64,000 nucleotides of DNA from assembly GCA_001936135.1 (NCBI GenBank), contig CP012810.1:3410001-3474000 (forward strand). Direction: 5' to 3'. Shown here in pieces: positions 40,383-50,825 of this stretch. This stretch comes from Saccharomycopsis fibuligera x Saccharomycopsis cf. fibuligera (Eukaryota; Ascomycota; Saccharomycetes; Ascoideales; Saccharomycopsidaceae). Each line of letters opens with the position of its first letter. Within the stretch, counting starts at the first letter, position 1. The position numbers and the translations under genes are program-made. The notes under the pieces are model-generated. The model was not told where the DNA came from. It searched no databases and saw only the letters and a list, made by a program, of their open reading frames with translations.

Positions 40383-41990
40383 CTAGGAAAACTCTTTAAC
40401 AAGTTCAGACACCGTTGAAGATAACTGCTCAACCTCAGATTGAGTCTTTGCTTCAGCATAGACTCTTACTGCATCTTCAGTACCACTAGCTCTAACAAAA
40501 GATCTACCCAAATTCACATTCTTCACAGCCGTATCAATTTTAGTTTGCAATCCTTTTGGCTCAATCAAAGTTCTTTCAGCGTTAGTAGTTTTAAAAATTG
40601 TACGGTCATTAACAACCACTTTCACTAATTTGTTTGGTAAATCGGTGTATGCAGAATTCCAGGTTTCTGGGTCCCATTGCAAATCTCTCAAAATCATCAA
40701 AACAGCAAGTAAGTCAGAAATAGCATCGCCAACCGTTTGATTGATTAATCTTGTGAAGTAGTATAATTTTTTAGCAGCAATATTATCGCTTGAACCTTCG
40801 GCAACAGCGCTAACTTGTTCAAGCAAGTTGTCTGAAAACAAAACAGTACCGTGCCCATTAGCTTCAAAATAAATACCAATGTCATATCTTTGAGCAACAT
40901 GATGCAAATGTTTTACTCCGGTTGGGGTACACTCAACTGGGAGTCTTAATTGTTGTTTCAAGTAGTTGGTAGACGAACCATTAGCATATGCAGTTTGTAC
41001 TACCCCAACGGATAATTTGAGGCCAGTCTTTTTGACAATACTGACAAAATATCTAGCCAATAATGACGATATTTTGTCACCATCCAATAATTGGAATTTT
41101 TTGTCAGTGGAGTTGACATAGTAGAAAACCACTCTGTCTGCATCCCCATCAAAAGATGCATACAATTTATCAGGAACAGCTTCGGTAGCAATACCATTTG
41201 GCAATTTTTGATTCGTTTTCACAAAGTCGGCACCACAGTTAAAATTTAATGAATCTGGATGGGTGTAGTTGTTGTTCACAACTTTGTAAGAATCTACTTT
41301 ATCTTTCAAATATTCATCAAACAAAGTTTGAACTTTTGGACCACCAATACCATTAGCAGCGTCAATAGTAATATCAATACTGGAAGAGTTTACATCTTTC
41401 TTTGTCAATTCATGAAGTTCATGGAATGCTTTGGAAGTGTTTTCATAGTAACTGGATTCTACTTTGGACTCATTAGTATTGAAATTACGTACCAAGAAGT
41501 GTAATTGAGGGGTAGTCAATAATCCAAATTGTTTCACGTTAGCATCTAATGATTTCAACCCATCAAGCACTGCATCCTCCAAAGCTGGGCCAGAATCTCT
41601 AGAATCTCTAGCAATAATCACATTAGCTGGCACTTTCAAATCAATCTTCAAATTATCTCTCAATTCTCTGACTTCTTTAGCCAAAAGTTCCGGAGTAGCA
41701 GCGTTAGCCAATGTAGTGGCATATTTTTCCCAATATTGTTCCAACATTTCTCCCATTGGATCTACCAACTTGACACCATTATCTTGTGGTGGATTATGGG
41801 AAGCTGTGATCATAATACCAATGGTCTTGCCCCCAAGATACTTGGATCTCAAAGCAGCAAGAATCCCCGTGGTGAACATTACTGAGTCCAAGATATCTGC
41901 CTTCATACGGAATCCAGCCGTACCATATTGAAAACCTTTAATGTCTTCTGGTTTTTTATGAGTTTGTGCAAGCTGTACTATTTTGTCCAT
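40383..41990 (-). CDS. AGM1: Phosphoacetylglucosamine mutase
   Basis: Agm1 (PCM1) interconverts N-acetylglucosamine 6- and 1-phosphate, an essential cytosolic step towards UDP-GlcNAc for chitin, N-glycans and GPI anchors. The protein is of the alpha-D-phosphohexomutase family: the phosphoserine loop TASHNPPQDNG near residue 65, the metal loop DGDADR near 290, the sugar-binding FEANGHGT near 380, and the phosphate-binding RASGTEDAVRVYAEA close to the C-terminus. I choose the start at 41990 (MDKIVQLAQ), giving 535 residues, close to known yeast Agm1. The frame is open to a further Met at 42107, but that 39-residue extension is unlike the family and more likely leader. Confidence 0.94.
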   Translation of the reverse strand: MDKIVQLAQTHKKPEDIKGFQYGTAGFRMKADILDSVMFTTGILAALRSKYLGGKTIGIMITASHNPPQDNGVKLVDPMGEMLEQYWEKYATTLANAATPELLAKEVRELRDNLKIDLKVPANVIIARDSRDSGPALEDAVLDGLKSLDANVKQFGLLTTPQLHFLVRNFNTNESKVESSYYENTSKAFHELHELTKKDVNSSSIDITIDAANGIGGPKVQTLFDEYLKDKVDSYKVVNNNYTHPDSLNFNCGADFVKTNQKLPNGIATEAVPDKLYASFDGDADRVVFYYVNSTDKKFQLLDGDKISSLLARYFVSIVKKTGLKLSVGVVQTAYANGSSTNYLKQQLRLPVECTPTGVKHLHHVAQRYDIGIYFEANGHGTVLFSDNLLEQVSAVAEGSSDNIAAKKLYYFTRLINQTVGDAISDLLAVLMILRDLQWDPETWNSAYTDLPNKLVKVVVNDRTIFKTTNAERTLIEPKGLQTKIDTAVKNVNLGRSFVRASGTEDAVRVYAEAKTQSEVEQLSSTVSELVKEFS

Positions 41991-42832
41991 TGTGATGACG
42001 TTTTGTGTTGTTGATGATGATACGTGTTCGAATTTTATGCTGGCGGCTATTGTAGTGAAAGGGGAAGGTAATGATTTGATACCCCCCAGATATTTTATTG
42101 AATTCAATATGTTTTATAATGATACCAAGATAGGTTGTATAAGTATGAATTATGAACAAAAATTTACAGAAGAGGCTCCTCTAAATCTGTATTTATATGT
42201 TACCGTGATTCTGTAAATCCTCAGTTTATTTTTTTTTTTTATTTTTTTTTTTTTTTCTGTGTTGTGCTCGGAATTCGTTTTTTGCCCGATGTTAGGGCCC
42301 ACGCCTCGCTTAAACTGCTTCAGTGCATCCGAGCGAGCTTGAAACAGGCTGTCGAGAGCTTCATTCCCTGGGAAATCTCTAATCTGGTTTGGTCTGACCT
42401 TGGTGGTCTCAGTTAATAATGCAGTTCTATTCTTGTTTTGCTTTGTTTCACTGACGTATCCTACCATTCTTTGAACTTTGGTATCAATATTTATGCCTTT
42501 ACATCCACATCTACATTTAAGAGTATTCCGCCAAAGCAAATGGTACGGTTGCATCCTTCTATTTATAGATTACATTACAAAGGCTTTTCGAAAGGGTGTT
42601 GGTGTAACAACCCGTAGATTAGCATTGGGTGGCAGCGAAGTAGTATAAAGGAAGTGCAATGGAAATCAAATGAAACGAAAGTTTGATATTGGTGACCATT
42701 CCTAGAAACTTACAAAAATTCTCTTTGTACAACTTCGTATTTCTTATTATTACACCATTTCCATCGTCTATAACCAAGGCCGATAATTATCTAACAAAAA
42801 AACTAAAACAAACCAACAAACTAACAAACTAT
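41991..42832. promoter_or_regulatory. AGM1 promoter and copper ATPase 3' region
   Basis: In 842 bases a minus-strand frame of 134 residues (42150-42554) crosses the region. Its middle (about 42290-42480) has codons like those of real genes, but its end runs into a T-tract-derived Lys run and I know no homolog; I treat it as doubtful. T-rich sequence at 42230-42256 lies upstream of AGM1. Confidence 0.45.
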
Positions 42833-45800
42833 TTATACTTTTGGTGGCTCCCACTTATTCAACCGTAAAGAGCTGGTCACCACACAAACACTACTCATGC
42901 TCATTGCCCCGGCCGCAAGCAATGGATTAACCACCCCACATATAGCCATTGGGATCATTAAGATATTGTAGACACTAGCAAGAATAAAATTCATCTTGAT
43001 AGTACGGAACGTTTTTTCACTTAAATCAATGGCAAGTAAAAGATTTTTTAAATTTGAATCAAGCAAAATGATGTTTGCTGCTGATGCAGCAATATCCGTA
43101 GAATCATTAAACGATACACCCACATCAGCACTGCTAATAGCAGCTGCATCATTGATACCATCACCAATAAACAAAACTTTCTTTTTATCGTTGTTGCTGC
43201 TGCTTGCTAAAGATTCCTTGATGTTGTTGACAAGAGTTTCTTTACCTTCAGGAGACACTTCGGCAAAAATTTGCGATAACGGAATATTCAATTTTTTGCC
43301 AATTTTTTTGGATATTTGGAAATTATCCCCAGTAACCATCAAGCTGTCAATTTTCTTTTCATGTAGTTTAGAAACAACTTGCACAGCGTCGGATTTAAGT
43401 TGGTCAGATAAAACCAAATTTCCCATGTACACATCATTGATTGAGATGTAAATCACAGTACCAATAGTATCTTCATTATCATAGCCATCACCTGCATTAA
43501 CGGCCCCTTTACTTTTGTGAATGATATCCTCACCAATCAACTTCGCATTACCAATCTTCAATTGCAACGATTTTCCATTGACCAGAAATGTTCCTTCAAT
43601 ACCTTTGCTAATAACGTTATTCACACTAATAACCTGAAAACTATTTTGCAATTTATCAACATCATCAACCATTTTATTGTTAACAACTCTCATTATTGCT
43701 CTGCTTATTGGATGGTCACTGTTTTTTTCAAGACATGATACCAAATACCAGAACAGTAACTCATCAATTTCAAATCTTTCTTGTGCTATTTCAAAAAGAA
43801 CGTTTAACTCACTCAACATCATATGGCCCGTAGTCAAGGTGTTCGTCTTGTCAAATAAAACCAGACTTATCTTAGTCAAAGTTTCGAACACATCACCACC
43901 TTTGATCAATATACCATTTTTGGCACCAATTCCTGTACCTACCATAATTGCAGTTGGCGCAGCTAATCCCAAAGCACATGGACAGGCAATAACAACCACA
44001 CTAATGGCAATTTTGAGACAATTGAAAAAAACCCCATTTTTTTTATTCTTAATGAAAATTGATGGATAAAACACATTTTCTTCGTTCATTAAGTTACATT
44101 TAACGATAATGAACCACATAAAGAATGTGAGGATAGATAATATGATAATGAATGGTACAAAACGAGAAGCAACATAATCGCTATACTTTTGAATTGGGGC
44201 TTTTTTGAATTGAGCATTCTTCACTAATGAAATGATTTTGGATAATTTTGTTTGTTGACCAATTTTGGTGACTTGGAGATAGAGCATATTGGATAAATTG
44301 ATTGAACCACCAATGACCTCAGATCCCTGAGATTTCATAATTGGTAATGATTCACCAGTCAATAAAGCTTCATTCACTTCACTTTCCCCAAAAACTACCA
44401 CCCCATCACTAGGAATTTTGGCACCTGGCTTCACAATAACCACATCATTAAGTTGAATCAAATCCACTGATATGCTCTCAGTTGGAAAATCACTAGCAAT
44501 GAAGTCCAGCTCCTTAGTACTTGTAGCGGCTTGATCGATGAATTGGCCGCTGTCTTTGACAATTTCACACTTGTTTGGAATTAATTTCATCAACTCTGAC
44601 AATGAAGAAGTAGTTTGCCCCTTAGCTTTAGACTCTAACCATTTACCCAAACAAATAAAAATAAACAACATCACCGCGGTATCAAATAAAACAATAGGAC
44701 GGTGAGTATCTGCAAGGAGCACTGAGACAATCATTGAGTAAACCGAAAATAAGTATGACACCGTCGTTGATGTTACCACCAACACATCCATTGTTGCAGA
44801 ACCATGTTTAAGAGACTTGAAGGCTGATAAGTAAAACGATTTTCCAACATTATATTGCAAAAAAGAGCTCAATATTAAGCACAAAACATCTTTTAAATAA
44901 AGTCCTGGAATAATTCGGCATGGATATTTTGACATTAAACTCTCCGAAATGAAATGACACATGAAGAATACTGGGAGACCGCAAATTAAAGATTTGAAAA
45001 ATGCGCGTTTCCAAAATTTGATTTCTTTGAATTTAGACAACATTTTTAATTGGGAATTGTTAACATCATAGTTAGCATTCAAAATTAATAAATCAAGATC
45101 GAGTTTCTCGCCAATGAAGTTGTATAAATCTCTAATACCAACGAGAGAAACGTTATAAGATACTGTAATAATTTGTTTTGTATCATCTACCGACACAGAG
45201 GAAATACCATTTGCAAATCTACTCTTCACAATCAGCGCAATTTCTTGCGGGTTTTGCGTTGGAGTGCCATAATACTTCAAATTTACTTTTTCAATTATTG
45301 CTTTCTCTGAAGAAGCTCCAACCCCTTTTGATGACGTTGAGTTGATAATTTCCAATTTTTCTGAGCTCACCACACTGGCATCAAACCCACAATCTTCTAC
45401 TGCATTCTTAACGTCTTCGGGACTCACTTTGTCATTATGTTTCACAATAGCTTCTTCGGTCATTAAAGATACGTTAGCATCAGTGACATTGTTCAAACTA
45501 GTTAAAGCAGCAGTCACTGACTCAACACAAGCAGAGCAAGTCATACCTTGCACTGATATTTTAGTAATATATTCGCCACCGCTGCCACTGCCAGCGGTAG
45601 TGACATTATCATCATCATCAATATTTGACTCCACAAGCTCAGACTCAAACCCACAGTCATCAACTTTGTCAACAATGTCATTGGGAAAAGTTTCCTTTGT
45701 ATGCACCACGTTAGCTTCTTCAGTCAATAAAGAAACGTCCACAGATTTGACACCTGGTAGCTGTTTCACTGCCTCGGTAACAGACTCCACACAAGCAGAA

Positions 45801-46303
45801 CATGTCATACCATGAACAGTTAATTTTGTAGAGTAGCATTTGCCAATGTCATTGCCGGGAAACACTACCAAAGTGTCATTGCTACTGCTTCCGGTGCTGC
45901 TGTTGTTGTTGCTTTCAAAGTATGTTGTCTGTTCCACAGAGGCATCAAACCCTATATCGTCAATTGACTCTTTCAAAAGCTCAGGCGTCACATTGGTTGA
46001 GTGAGTAATGACTGCCTGGTTGGTCAATAACGATACTTCCACAGTATCCACTTCATCTATTGAAGTCAACTTGTCTTCCACAGAGCCTGTGCAAGCAGAA
46101 CAGGTCATTCCTTCTATTTGTAGAACGGTGGTGACATTGCCGCCATGAGCGCTATTGTTTGATGTTCCCTTTAAATCCAGATATCTTGATGTGGAGATGG
46201 ATCCGGAGACTGGAGTATCCACCAAGGGTATTTGAGAATACTGCGATTCTTCTCTGGGTTTTGTATCAAAAATTGGGAGAAGGCTCTTCTTGAGCTTGTT
46301 CAT
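42833..46303 (-). CDS. P1B-type copper-transporting ATPase (CCC2/CRP1 family)
   Basis: The 1156-residue pump moves Cu(I) out of the cytosol, either into the Golgi for multicopper oxidases (Ccc2) or out of the cell (Candida Crp1/Crd1). Three N-terminal heavy-metal domains each carry GMTCSAC (near residues 66, 165 and 252). Membrane and ATPase motifs follow: LLTGES, the copper-site CPC in ACPCALGLAAPT, the SDHPIS nucleotide-domain motif, MVTGDN and GDGINDAA. The phosphorylation motif reads DKTNT (D818, N821) instead of the near-universal DKTGT; codon 43841-43843 is AAC on the coding strand. The rest is intact, so it is probably active. A CTG at 43862-43864 (residue 814) is four residues before the Asp. 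CCC2 and CRP1 cannot be told apart from this view. Confidence 0.92.
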   Translation of the reverse strand: MNKLKKSLLPIFDTKPREESQYSQIPLVDTPVSGSISTSRYLDLKGTSNNSAHGGNVTTVLQIEGMTCSACTGSVEDKLTSIDEVDTVEVSLLTNQAVITHSTNVTPELLKESIDDIGFDASVEQTTYFESNNNSSTGSSSNDTLVVFPGNDIGKCYSTKLTVHGMTCSACVESVTEAVKQLPGVKSVDVSLLTEEANVVHTKETFPNDIVDKVDDCGFESELVESNIDDDDNVTTAGSGSGGEYITKISVQGMTCSACVESVTAALTSLNNVTDANVSLMTEEAIVKHNDKVSPEDVKNAVEDCGFDASVVSSEKLEIINSTSSKGVGASSEKAIIEKVNLKYYGTPTQNPQEIALIVKSRFANGISSVSVDDTKQIITVSYNVSLVGIRDLYNFIGEKLDLDLLILNANYDVNNSQLKMLSKFKEIKFWKRAFFKSLICGLPVFFMCHFISESLMSKYPCRIIPGLYLKDVLCLILSSFLQYNVGKSFYLSAFKSLKHGSATMDVLVVTSTTVSYLFSVYSMIVSVLLADTHRPIVLFDTAVMLFIFICLGKWLESKAKGQTTSSLSELMKLIPNKCEIVKDSGQFIDQAATSTKELDFIASDFPTESISVDLIQLNDVVIVKPGAKIPSDGVVVFGESEVNEALLTGESLPIMKSQGSEVIGGSINLSNMLYLQVTKIGQQTKLSKIISLVKNAQFKKAPIQKYSDYVASRFVPFIIILSILTFFMWFIIVKCNLMNEENVFYPSIFIKNKKNGVFFNCLKIAISVVVIACPCALGLAAPTAIMVGTGIGAKNGILIKGGDVFETLTKISLVLFDKTNTLTTGHMMLSELNVLFEIAQERFEIDELLFWYLVSCLEKNSDHPISRAIMRVVNNKMVDDVDKLQNSFQVISVNNVISKGIEGTFLVNGKSLQLKIGNAKLIGEDIIHKSKGAVNAGDGYDNEDTIGTVIYISINDVYMGNLVLSDQLKSDAVQVVSKLHEKKIDSLMVTGDNFQISKKIGKKLNIPLSQIFAEVSPEGKETLVNNIKESLASSSNNDKKKVLFIGDGINDAAAISSADVGVSFNDSTDIAASAANIILLDSNLKNLLLAIDLSEKTFRTIKMNFILASVYNILMIPMAICGVVNPLLAAGAMSMSSVCVVTSSLRLNKWEPPKV

Positions 46304-47942
46304 TATGAATATTGATACTGATGTTAATATTGGTATTAATGAGATAGGCCGTGGGTATAAGTATCGGATAGCCGTTTATTTGTGAGCTCTTCCGATAAAG
46401 CCGTCTTTACTGTCGTTTGTAATATGGACAATCAAGCTGGATGCACTAGCCAACAAACGATAGCAACAAGAAAATTGGAATATAATAAATGCTTTTCAAG
46501 CGAGGTCTAACAAAAATATATAGAATAATAATGGGTAAAGATCAGAAGATAACTATGGTGCTCTTCAACTTTCTCCTCTCACAAATTTCCGTGTGAAGTA
46601 CTCTCTTTTTTTTTTTTTTTTTTTTTTTTTTCTTTACTTTTTTTTTTCTATGAGAGTGGCACCCTCAGACTCCGTTGCCGCATGAATGGGCGTCGCCGTG
46701 CGTCGGGGCCGCGGAGATGAAAAAGATAGTCGCAATGCGGTCAAAATCCCGAGCATTTTCCAGTCAATCAAGTGCAGACTAGTATTGGGACCCCCAGTAA
46801 GATCTATCTAGTTTAGTGTTTCTTTTTTTACTGCGCTTTTTGTTTTTATTTCATCTTCAACTGGTTTTTGCGAAATCTTTTTTTTTTTTTACTTTCCCAC
46901 TTCTCTGCGAGACTTTTTTTTAAATCATTCACAAACTCCAGCTGGCAATTCTTGGCGCAGTCTTGCTATACCTTGTCAAGTTTTGAATCAGAATTGGGAC
47001 TAATTAATGTTGTATGCGTACCTTTTTGGCTCCAAAGACTATGCTGCATTTCCTTTTTCTTTTTTTTTTTTTTTTTTTTTTTTTTTGCATTAGTGATTGA
47101 TTAGTCATTGATGTTGTTTATAATCGGTTTTAAAAAGACAAAGATGTAGTGCCATGATTTAAAAGTGTACCATCAGCTGCAAATACAATATTGCAATTCT
47201 GCGACTCAAAAAAAAATACTAAACTGAGCTTTTTTTTTTTTTGATGTAACGAATCCCTGCTACGATTTCCCAGATACTGCATACAGAAGGCTATCCGCTG
47301 ACGTGTGACAGCTGACGGCCGGTTCAAACAATTAATTTTGATTGTTCTGTTCATTGTATGGCTGCTTCAATGAAGTGCTAACGGAACAGACAAAAAGGGT
47401 TCTAAATTTGATCATTGGGAAAAAAACCTTATAAAAGAATAAAAAAAGACAAGATAAATTAAGAAAAAAAAATACTTCAATAAAGTACAAGGAAATTTGA
47501 GCTTTTTTTCATTAATTATTTCTGCGGAAACGCACGAAGATTGAGTAAGTAACAAAAAAAAAAGTGTAATTTTACATAAATCAATTAGGATGCAAAAACG
47601 GGGTTGGTTGTTGTGCCTTTTTTCAAAGAGAAAAGCCCTGAAGATGTGCAAAAGCAACGGATCCATACCTTGCTCAAAAAATAAAATCTCATGGACAGTA
47701 GTCCGACATTACTGTCGGTCAAGTTTATTCGTATGTTTCCGATCAAGCATCATATTGTCCCAACAGTCGTGAAAAGCAAAAAGTGCCACTATTGCTTCCT
47801 CCTTACTCTGGTATATTGACGTAATCCTTTCGAGGATAACTGTACAGCTAATAGACTGTTTATAAAGATAAAAATGCTTGTGTTCAAAATATATCCATAT
47901 ATGGTTTATGATAATATGGAGTTGAGTCTCCCCCCCCTTATT

Positions 47943-47973
<31 letters not shown>

Positions 47974-48152
47974 TCATTGCTTTGTTGTCGACAGTTTAAA
48001 AGAAAGGGGTCTCACTTCAATACCATCTTCCACTCACTAAGATAACACTGATGTGTTATCTAATTCATTAGCTGTGCTTTGAGGTGCATTTATTTGCTAC
48101 AATCTCAAAATAGTCTTAAAAATAAATCTCTTTTCTCCAGAAAACACGTGAA
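46304..48152. promoter_or_regulatory. Gene-free region between copper ATPase start and tRNA-Gly
   Basis: Of 1849 bases the left 500 form the copper ATPase promoter; I found no canonical Mac1 or Ace1 site. A T-rich tract lies at 46605-46630. A GC-rich patch at 46675-46735 contains CGTCGGGGCCGCGG. Further T runs lie at 47060-47086 (T27) and 47941-47968 (T28, just after C8). Frames of 60-84 residues are short and not convincing. Confidence 0.45.
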
Positions 48153-48223
48153 GCGTGGATGGTTTAGTGGTAAAATTCAACGTTGCCATCGTTGGGCCCC
48201 GGGTTCGATTCCCGGTCTACGCA
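48153..48223 (+). tRNA. tRNA-Gly (anticodon GCC), copy 2
   Basis: This 71-base gene is base-for-base identical to the copy at 39295-39365. The anticodon GCC is at 48185-48187 and a T6 terminator at 48229-48234. The seven bases before both copies, CACGTGA, are also identical; beyond that the flanks differ. It lies in the 3' flank of the minus-strand phosphatase gene. Confidence 0.97.
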
Positions 48224-48337
48224 ATTTCTTTTTTAATATCCACTGTCGATTTTTTTTTTGTTTTACCAACTCATTTTACTTTGATTTTCCATGTTTAACA
48301 ATTTTGCCACTGTTTTACGCTATGTGTATTGCATATG

Positions 48338-49540
48338 CTAAACCACTTCATATTCTACTTCTACCGCATCAAGAATCCTTAATCCTGGCTTTATTCCGAG
48401 TCCTTTAATCCCATCCATGTCCTCGTAGCGTACTCTCACTTCGCCCTTGGAGTTTCCATATGTCTCGAACGCCCCGTTGATCCAGAATGCGCAATGCTCT
48501 CCAGCCCAATTCCATCTTAATAAGTTTGAAGGCAACTGTAAAGGTAACGAAACTGGGAAGCTCAAAGGCATGGCTAATGGGAATGTCAACGGTTGCGAGG
48601 CATATTCTTGTTGCTGCTGCTGTTCTCGAGCTGATTGCTGGCTGATTACAACCCTCACATCCATTTGCGCAATCACACTCTTTCCATTATCTTCACCATC
48701 ACATGTCCATTCTTCAATCACCTCTTTGCCTACTTTTTTAGTCTCTGCAACTTTTCCTATATTATTCCAAACATTTCCCACTTTGGCTGTTTTGCTGTAG
48801 TCGTAAACTGAAACCACCAAATTTGGCTCATTGTTTTTGCTATTATCATTGTTTTTGTAATCGCCCCCTACATACGGGTTAACAATCCTAATCTTTTTCA
48901 ACCATAATTTTCTGCTTTGCCCATACTGCTTCTTTTTACTGCTAGCACCACCAACAGAAGCATTCCGGTACTGCTCAAAATACCCCAAGTATCTCTTTTG
49001 ACTCTTTATAGAAACTCCTTCCCCAAACCTCATTCTTTTTTCTGTATAATATGCATTTGCCATTGATGCTGTCATCCCATAATGCTTCATCAAATAGCTG
49101 CACACCACTGTGCCTGTTCTTCCTTTACCAGCTTTACAGTGAATCAACACAACATTGTCTTTATCCAAACGCAAGTAATCTTCAATTGACTGCACAATCC
49201 GCACAAGCATGTGGAATGGCGGCGGGTTGTGGTCGGGAAAGGCGAAATGCTCGATGTTACCAAACACTTGACAGTCCAGGTACTTGCTTTGTTCCTGTTG
49301 GAGGTTGTAAACCATCCAATGGTCTTTATATCTAGAGTTTAAGAACTCAAGAATGTCATTGATGTTGTTTTTAAAAAGCCAGTACGGGAATTGGGTATTG
49401 ACTGGCTCACTGCAAACAAGGACTCGTGAGGTAATATATGTGAGGTCAAGTTGGTGGTGGTAGGCATAAGCTTCGGGGTTTACTTGGTGTAGTATTGAGT
49501 GTGCTGTCTTGAGGAGGGCAGAAACGGTCATTTTGGGCAA
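48338..49540 (-). CDS. TEP1: PTEN-type phosphoinositide 3-phosphatase
   Basis: The 400-residue protein is the yeast counterpart of PTEN (Tep1), which removes the 3-phosphate of PtdIns(3,4,5)P3; in budding yeast it affects spore wall formation. The signature HCKAGKGRTGT contains the catalytic C135 and the two lysines typical of PTEN. The general-acid loop reads FPDHNPPPF with D103, parallel to FEDHNPP of PTEN. After about residue 200 comes a C2-like region with inserts rich in Asn, Lys and Gln. The start could be Met1 or Met4. The gene ends about 115 bases from the tRNA-Gly gene on the opposite strand. Confidence 0.93.
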   Translation of the reverse strand: MPKMTVSALLKTAHSILHQVNPEAYAYHHQLDLTYITSRVLVCSEPVNTQFPYWLFKNNINDILEFLNSRYKDHWMVYNLQQEQSKYLDCQVFGNIEHFAFPDHNPPPFHMLVRIVQSIEDYLRLDKDNVVLIHCKAGKGRTGTVVCSYLMKHYGMTASMANAYYTEKRMRFGEGVSIKSQKRYLGYFEQYRNASVGGASSKKKQYGQSRKLWLKKIRIVNPYVGGDYKNNDNSKNNEPNLVVSVYDYSKTAKVGNVWNNIGKVAETKKVGKEVIEEWTCDGEDNGKSVIAQMDVRVVISQQSAREQQQQQEYASQPLTFPLAMPLSFPVSLPLQLPSNLLRWNWAGEHCAFWINGAFETYGNSKGEVRVRYEDMDGIKGLGIKPGLRILDAVEVEYEVV

Positions 49541-50825
49541 TTTATTTTAGAATTTTTGATTTTTGGCTTTGTCTGGTATGTGTCAGGCTGATATACTATT
49601 ATTAGATGGAGTACTGTATAATGTCTATGTAGATATTAATTCTTTTGTTTGTTTTGTTGATAGATATAACTGTGCTAGTTGTTTTTTATAATTATTGTCA
49701 GTTTATTTTGTAGGGTATAATACAGTAATAATTTATGTTCTGTGAGATCTTCCAAGACCTGTTTATCTGCTTAGTGTTCTGCCATAGTTGAATATTTAAC
49801 ATTAACGGCCGTCGCAAACTCATAACTCTCATATTCCTGAAAGGTCCCAACTGCCCTATGCACTGTGTATAACTGTCCTGATTTGGGCGATGAGCTGCAA
49901 GTTCTGTTTTTGTGGAGAAACCCCCTTTAGCTGCATCTTGATGCGGGGACTGTTTTTATGGTTTTCAACATGGTAACCCAACAAAAAATTTTATCAGCCA
50001 TTTTAAAAAGTTGACCATCATATAAGAATCAGTAAAAAGTACCAGTAATAATATATATGAGTTAATCTTAGAGATGTAAGATGTAACTGTTGTGATTTTG
50101 ACTAATTAACAATGTTTTCCAGCTTGTATTTCTTCAAAAGTGGGGTTAAATTTATTTTTCTTCTAGTCAAGGTTATTGTCGTAAATGAGCGTCCAGCTAT
50201 TGCCTCCAACAGCAGCGATCAAAACCCATAATTGAATTAAGAAGACTGTTGTTTGGATCAAGACCATTAATACACTGTGCAGTTGTAATTGGAAGAGTGC
50301 ACAATTCTTTACTGAGCAGTGTCTGCTTCACTGCGACAATATCTACATATATTCAAACACATTTCATAGGCTATCGTGCAATTAGATTCTTTTTTGATAG
50401 CTGAAATTAGTTCAGGTAGGCACTCTTTCAACTCAAAGTTGGTGCATGTCCTGTTTAATAATAGTCAGCTCACAAACACCAGATGGTGCACCAGACAGGC
50501 CAAAAACAGTGTCAGTCTCAGTACCGTTTGTATTTTTTTGGTGTATAGAGATATAGGCTTCCATTTATATGTATGTTTAACCAATCTACTATTGATATCT
50601 AGAGAGTTAATGGCATACTGGCCCACATTTCAACTAATAAGCCTGTCGCTGACTAAGCACGCACCCTGCACGCGCAGTTGCAACATCCCCGACCACACTT
50701 TAAACTGCTGCTTTCATTGAAGATATCGAAGTAACTCTCGAAATCCTACACACTCACACACATCTACATCAAATCTACACAGCAGGACAACCCCAATTAA
50801 AAAAAAAAAGCCCCCAAAATTTACA
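49541..50825. promoter_or_regulatory. Divergent promoter region TEP1 / FAH-family gene
   Basis: In 1285 bases between divergent starts I see no gene. The A-rich AAAAAAAAA just before the FAH-family start (50800-50809) is typical of yeast leaders. A 114-residue plus-strand frame (50376-50720) has no recognisable features. Confidence 0.5.

Noticed and set aside
41991-42107. N-terminal extension of AGM1 to an upstream Met
   Set aside because: The 39 extra residues are unlike the family and the inner Met gives the normal length.
42150-42554. 134-residue minus-strand frame between AGM1 and the copper ATPase
   Set aside because: The middle has gene-like codons, but the end derives from a T tract, it lies in the AGM1 promoter and I see no domain. 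I keep it as doubtful and do not annotate it as a gene.
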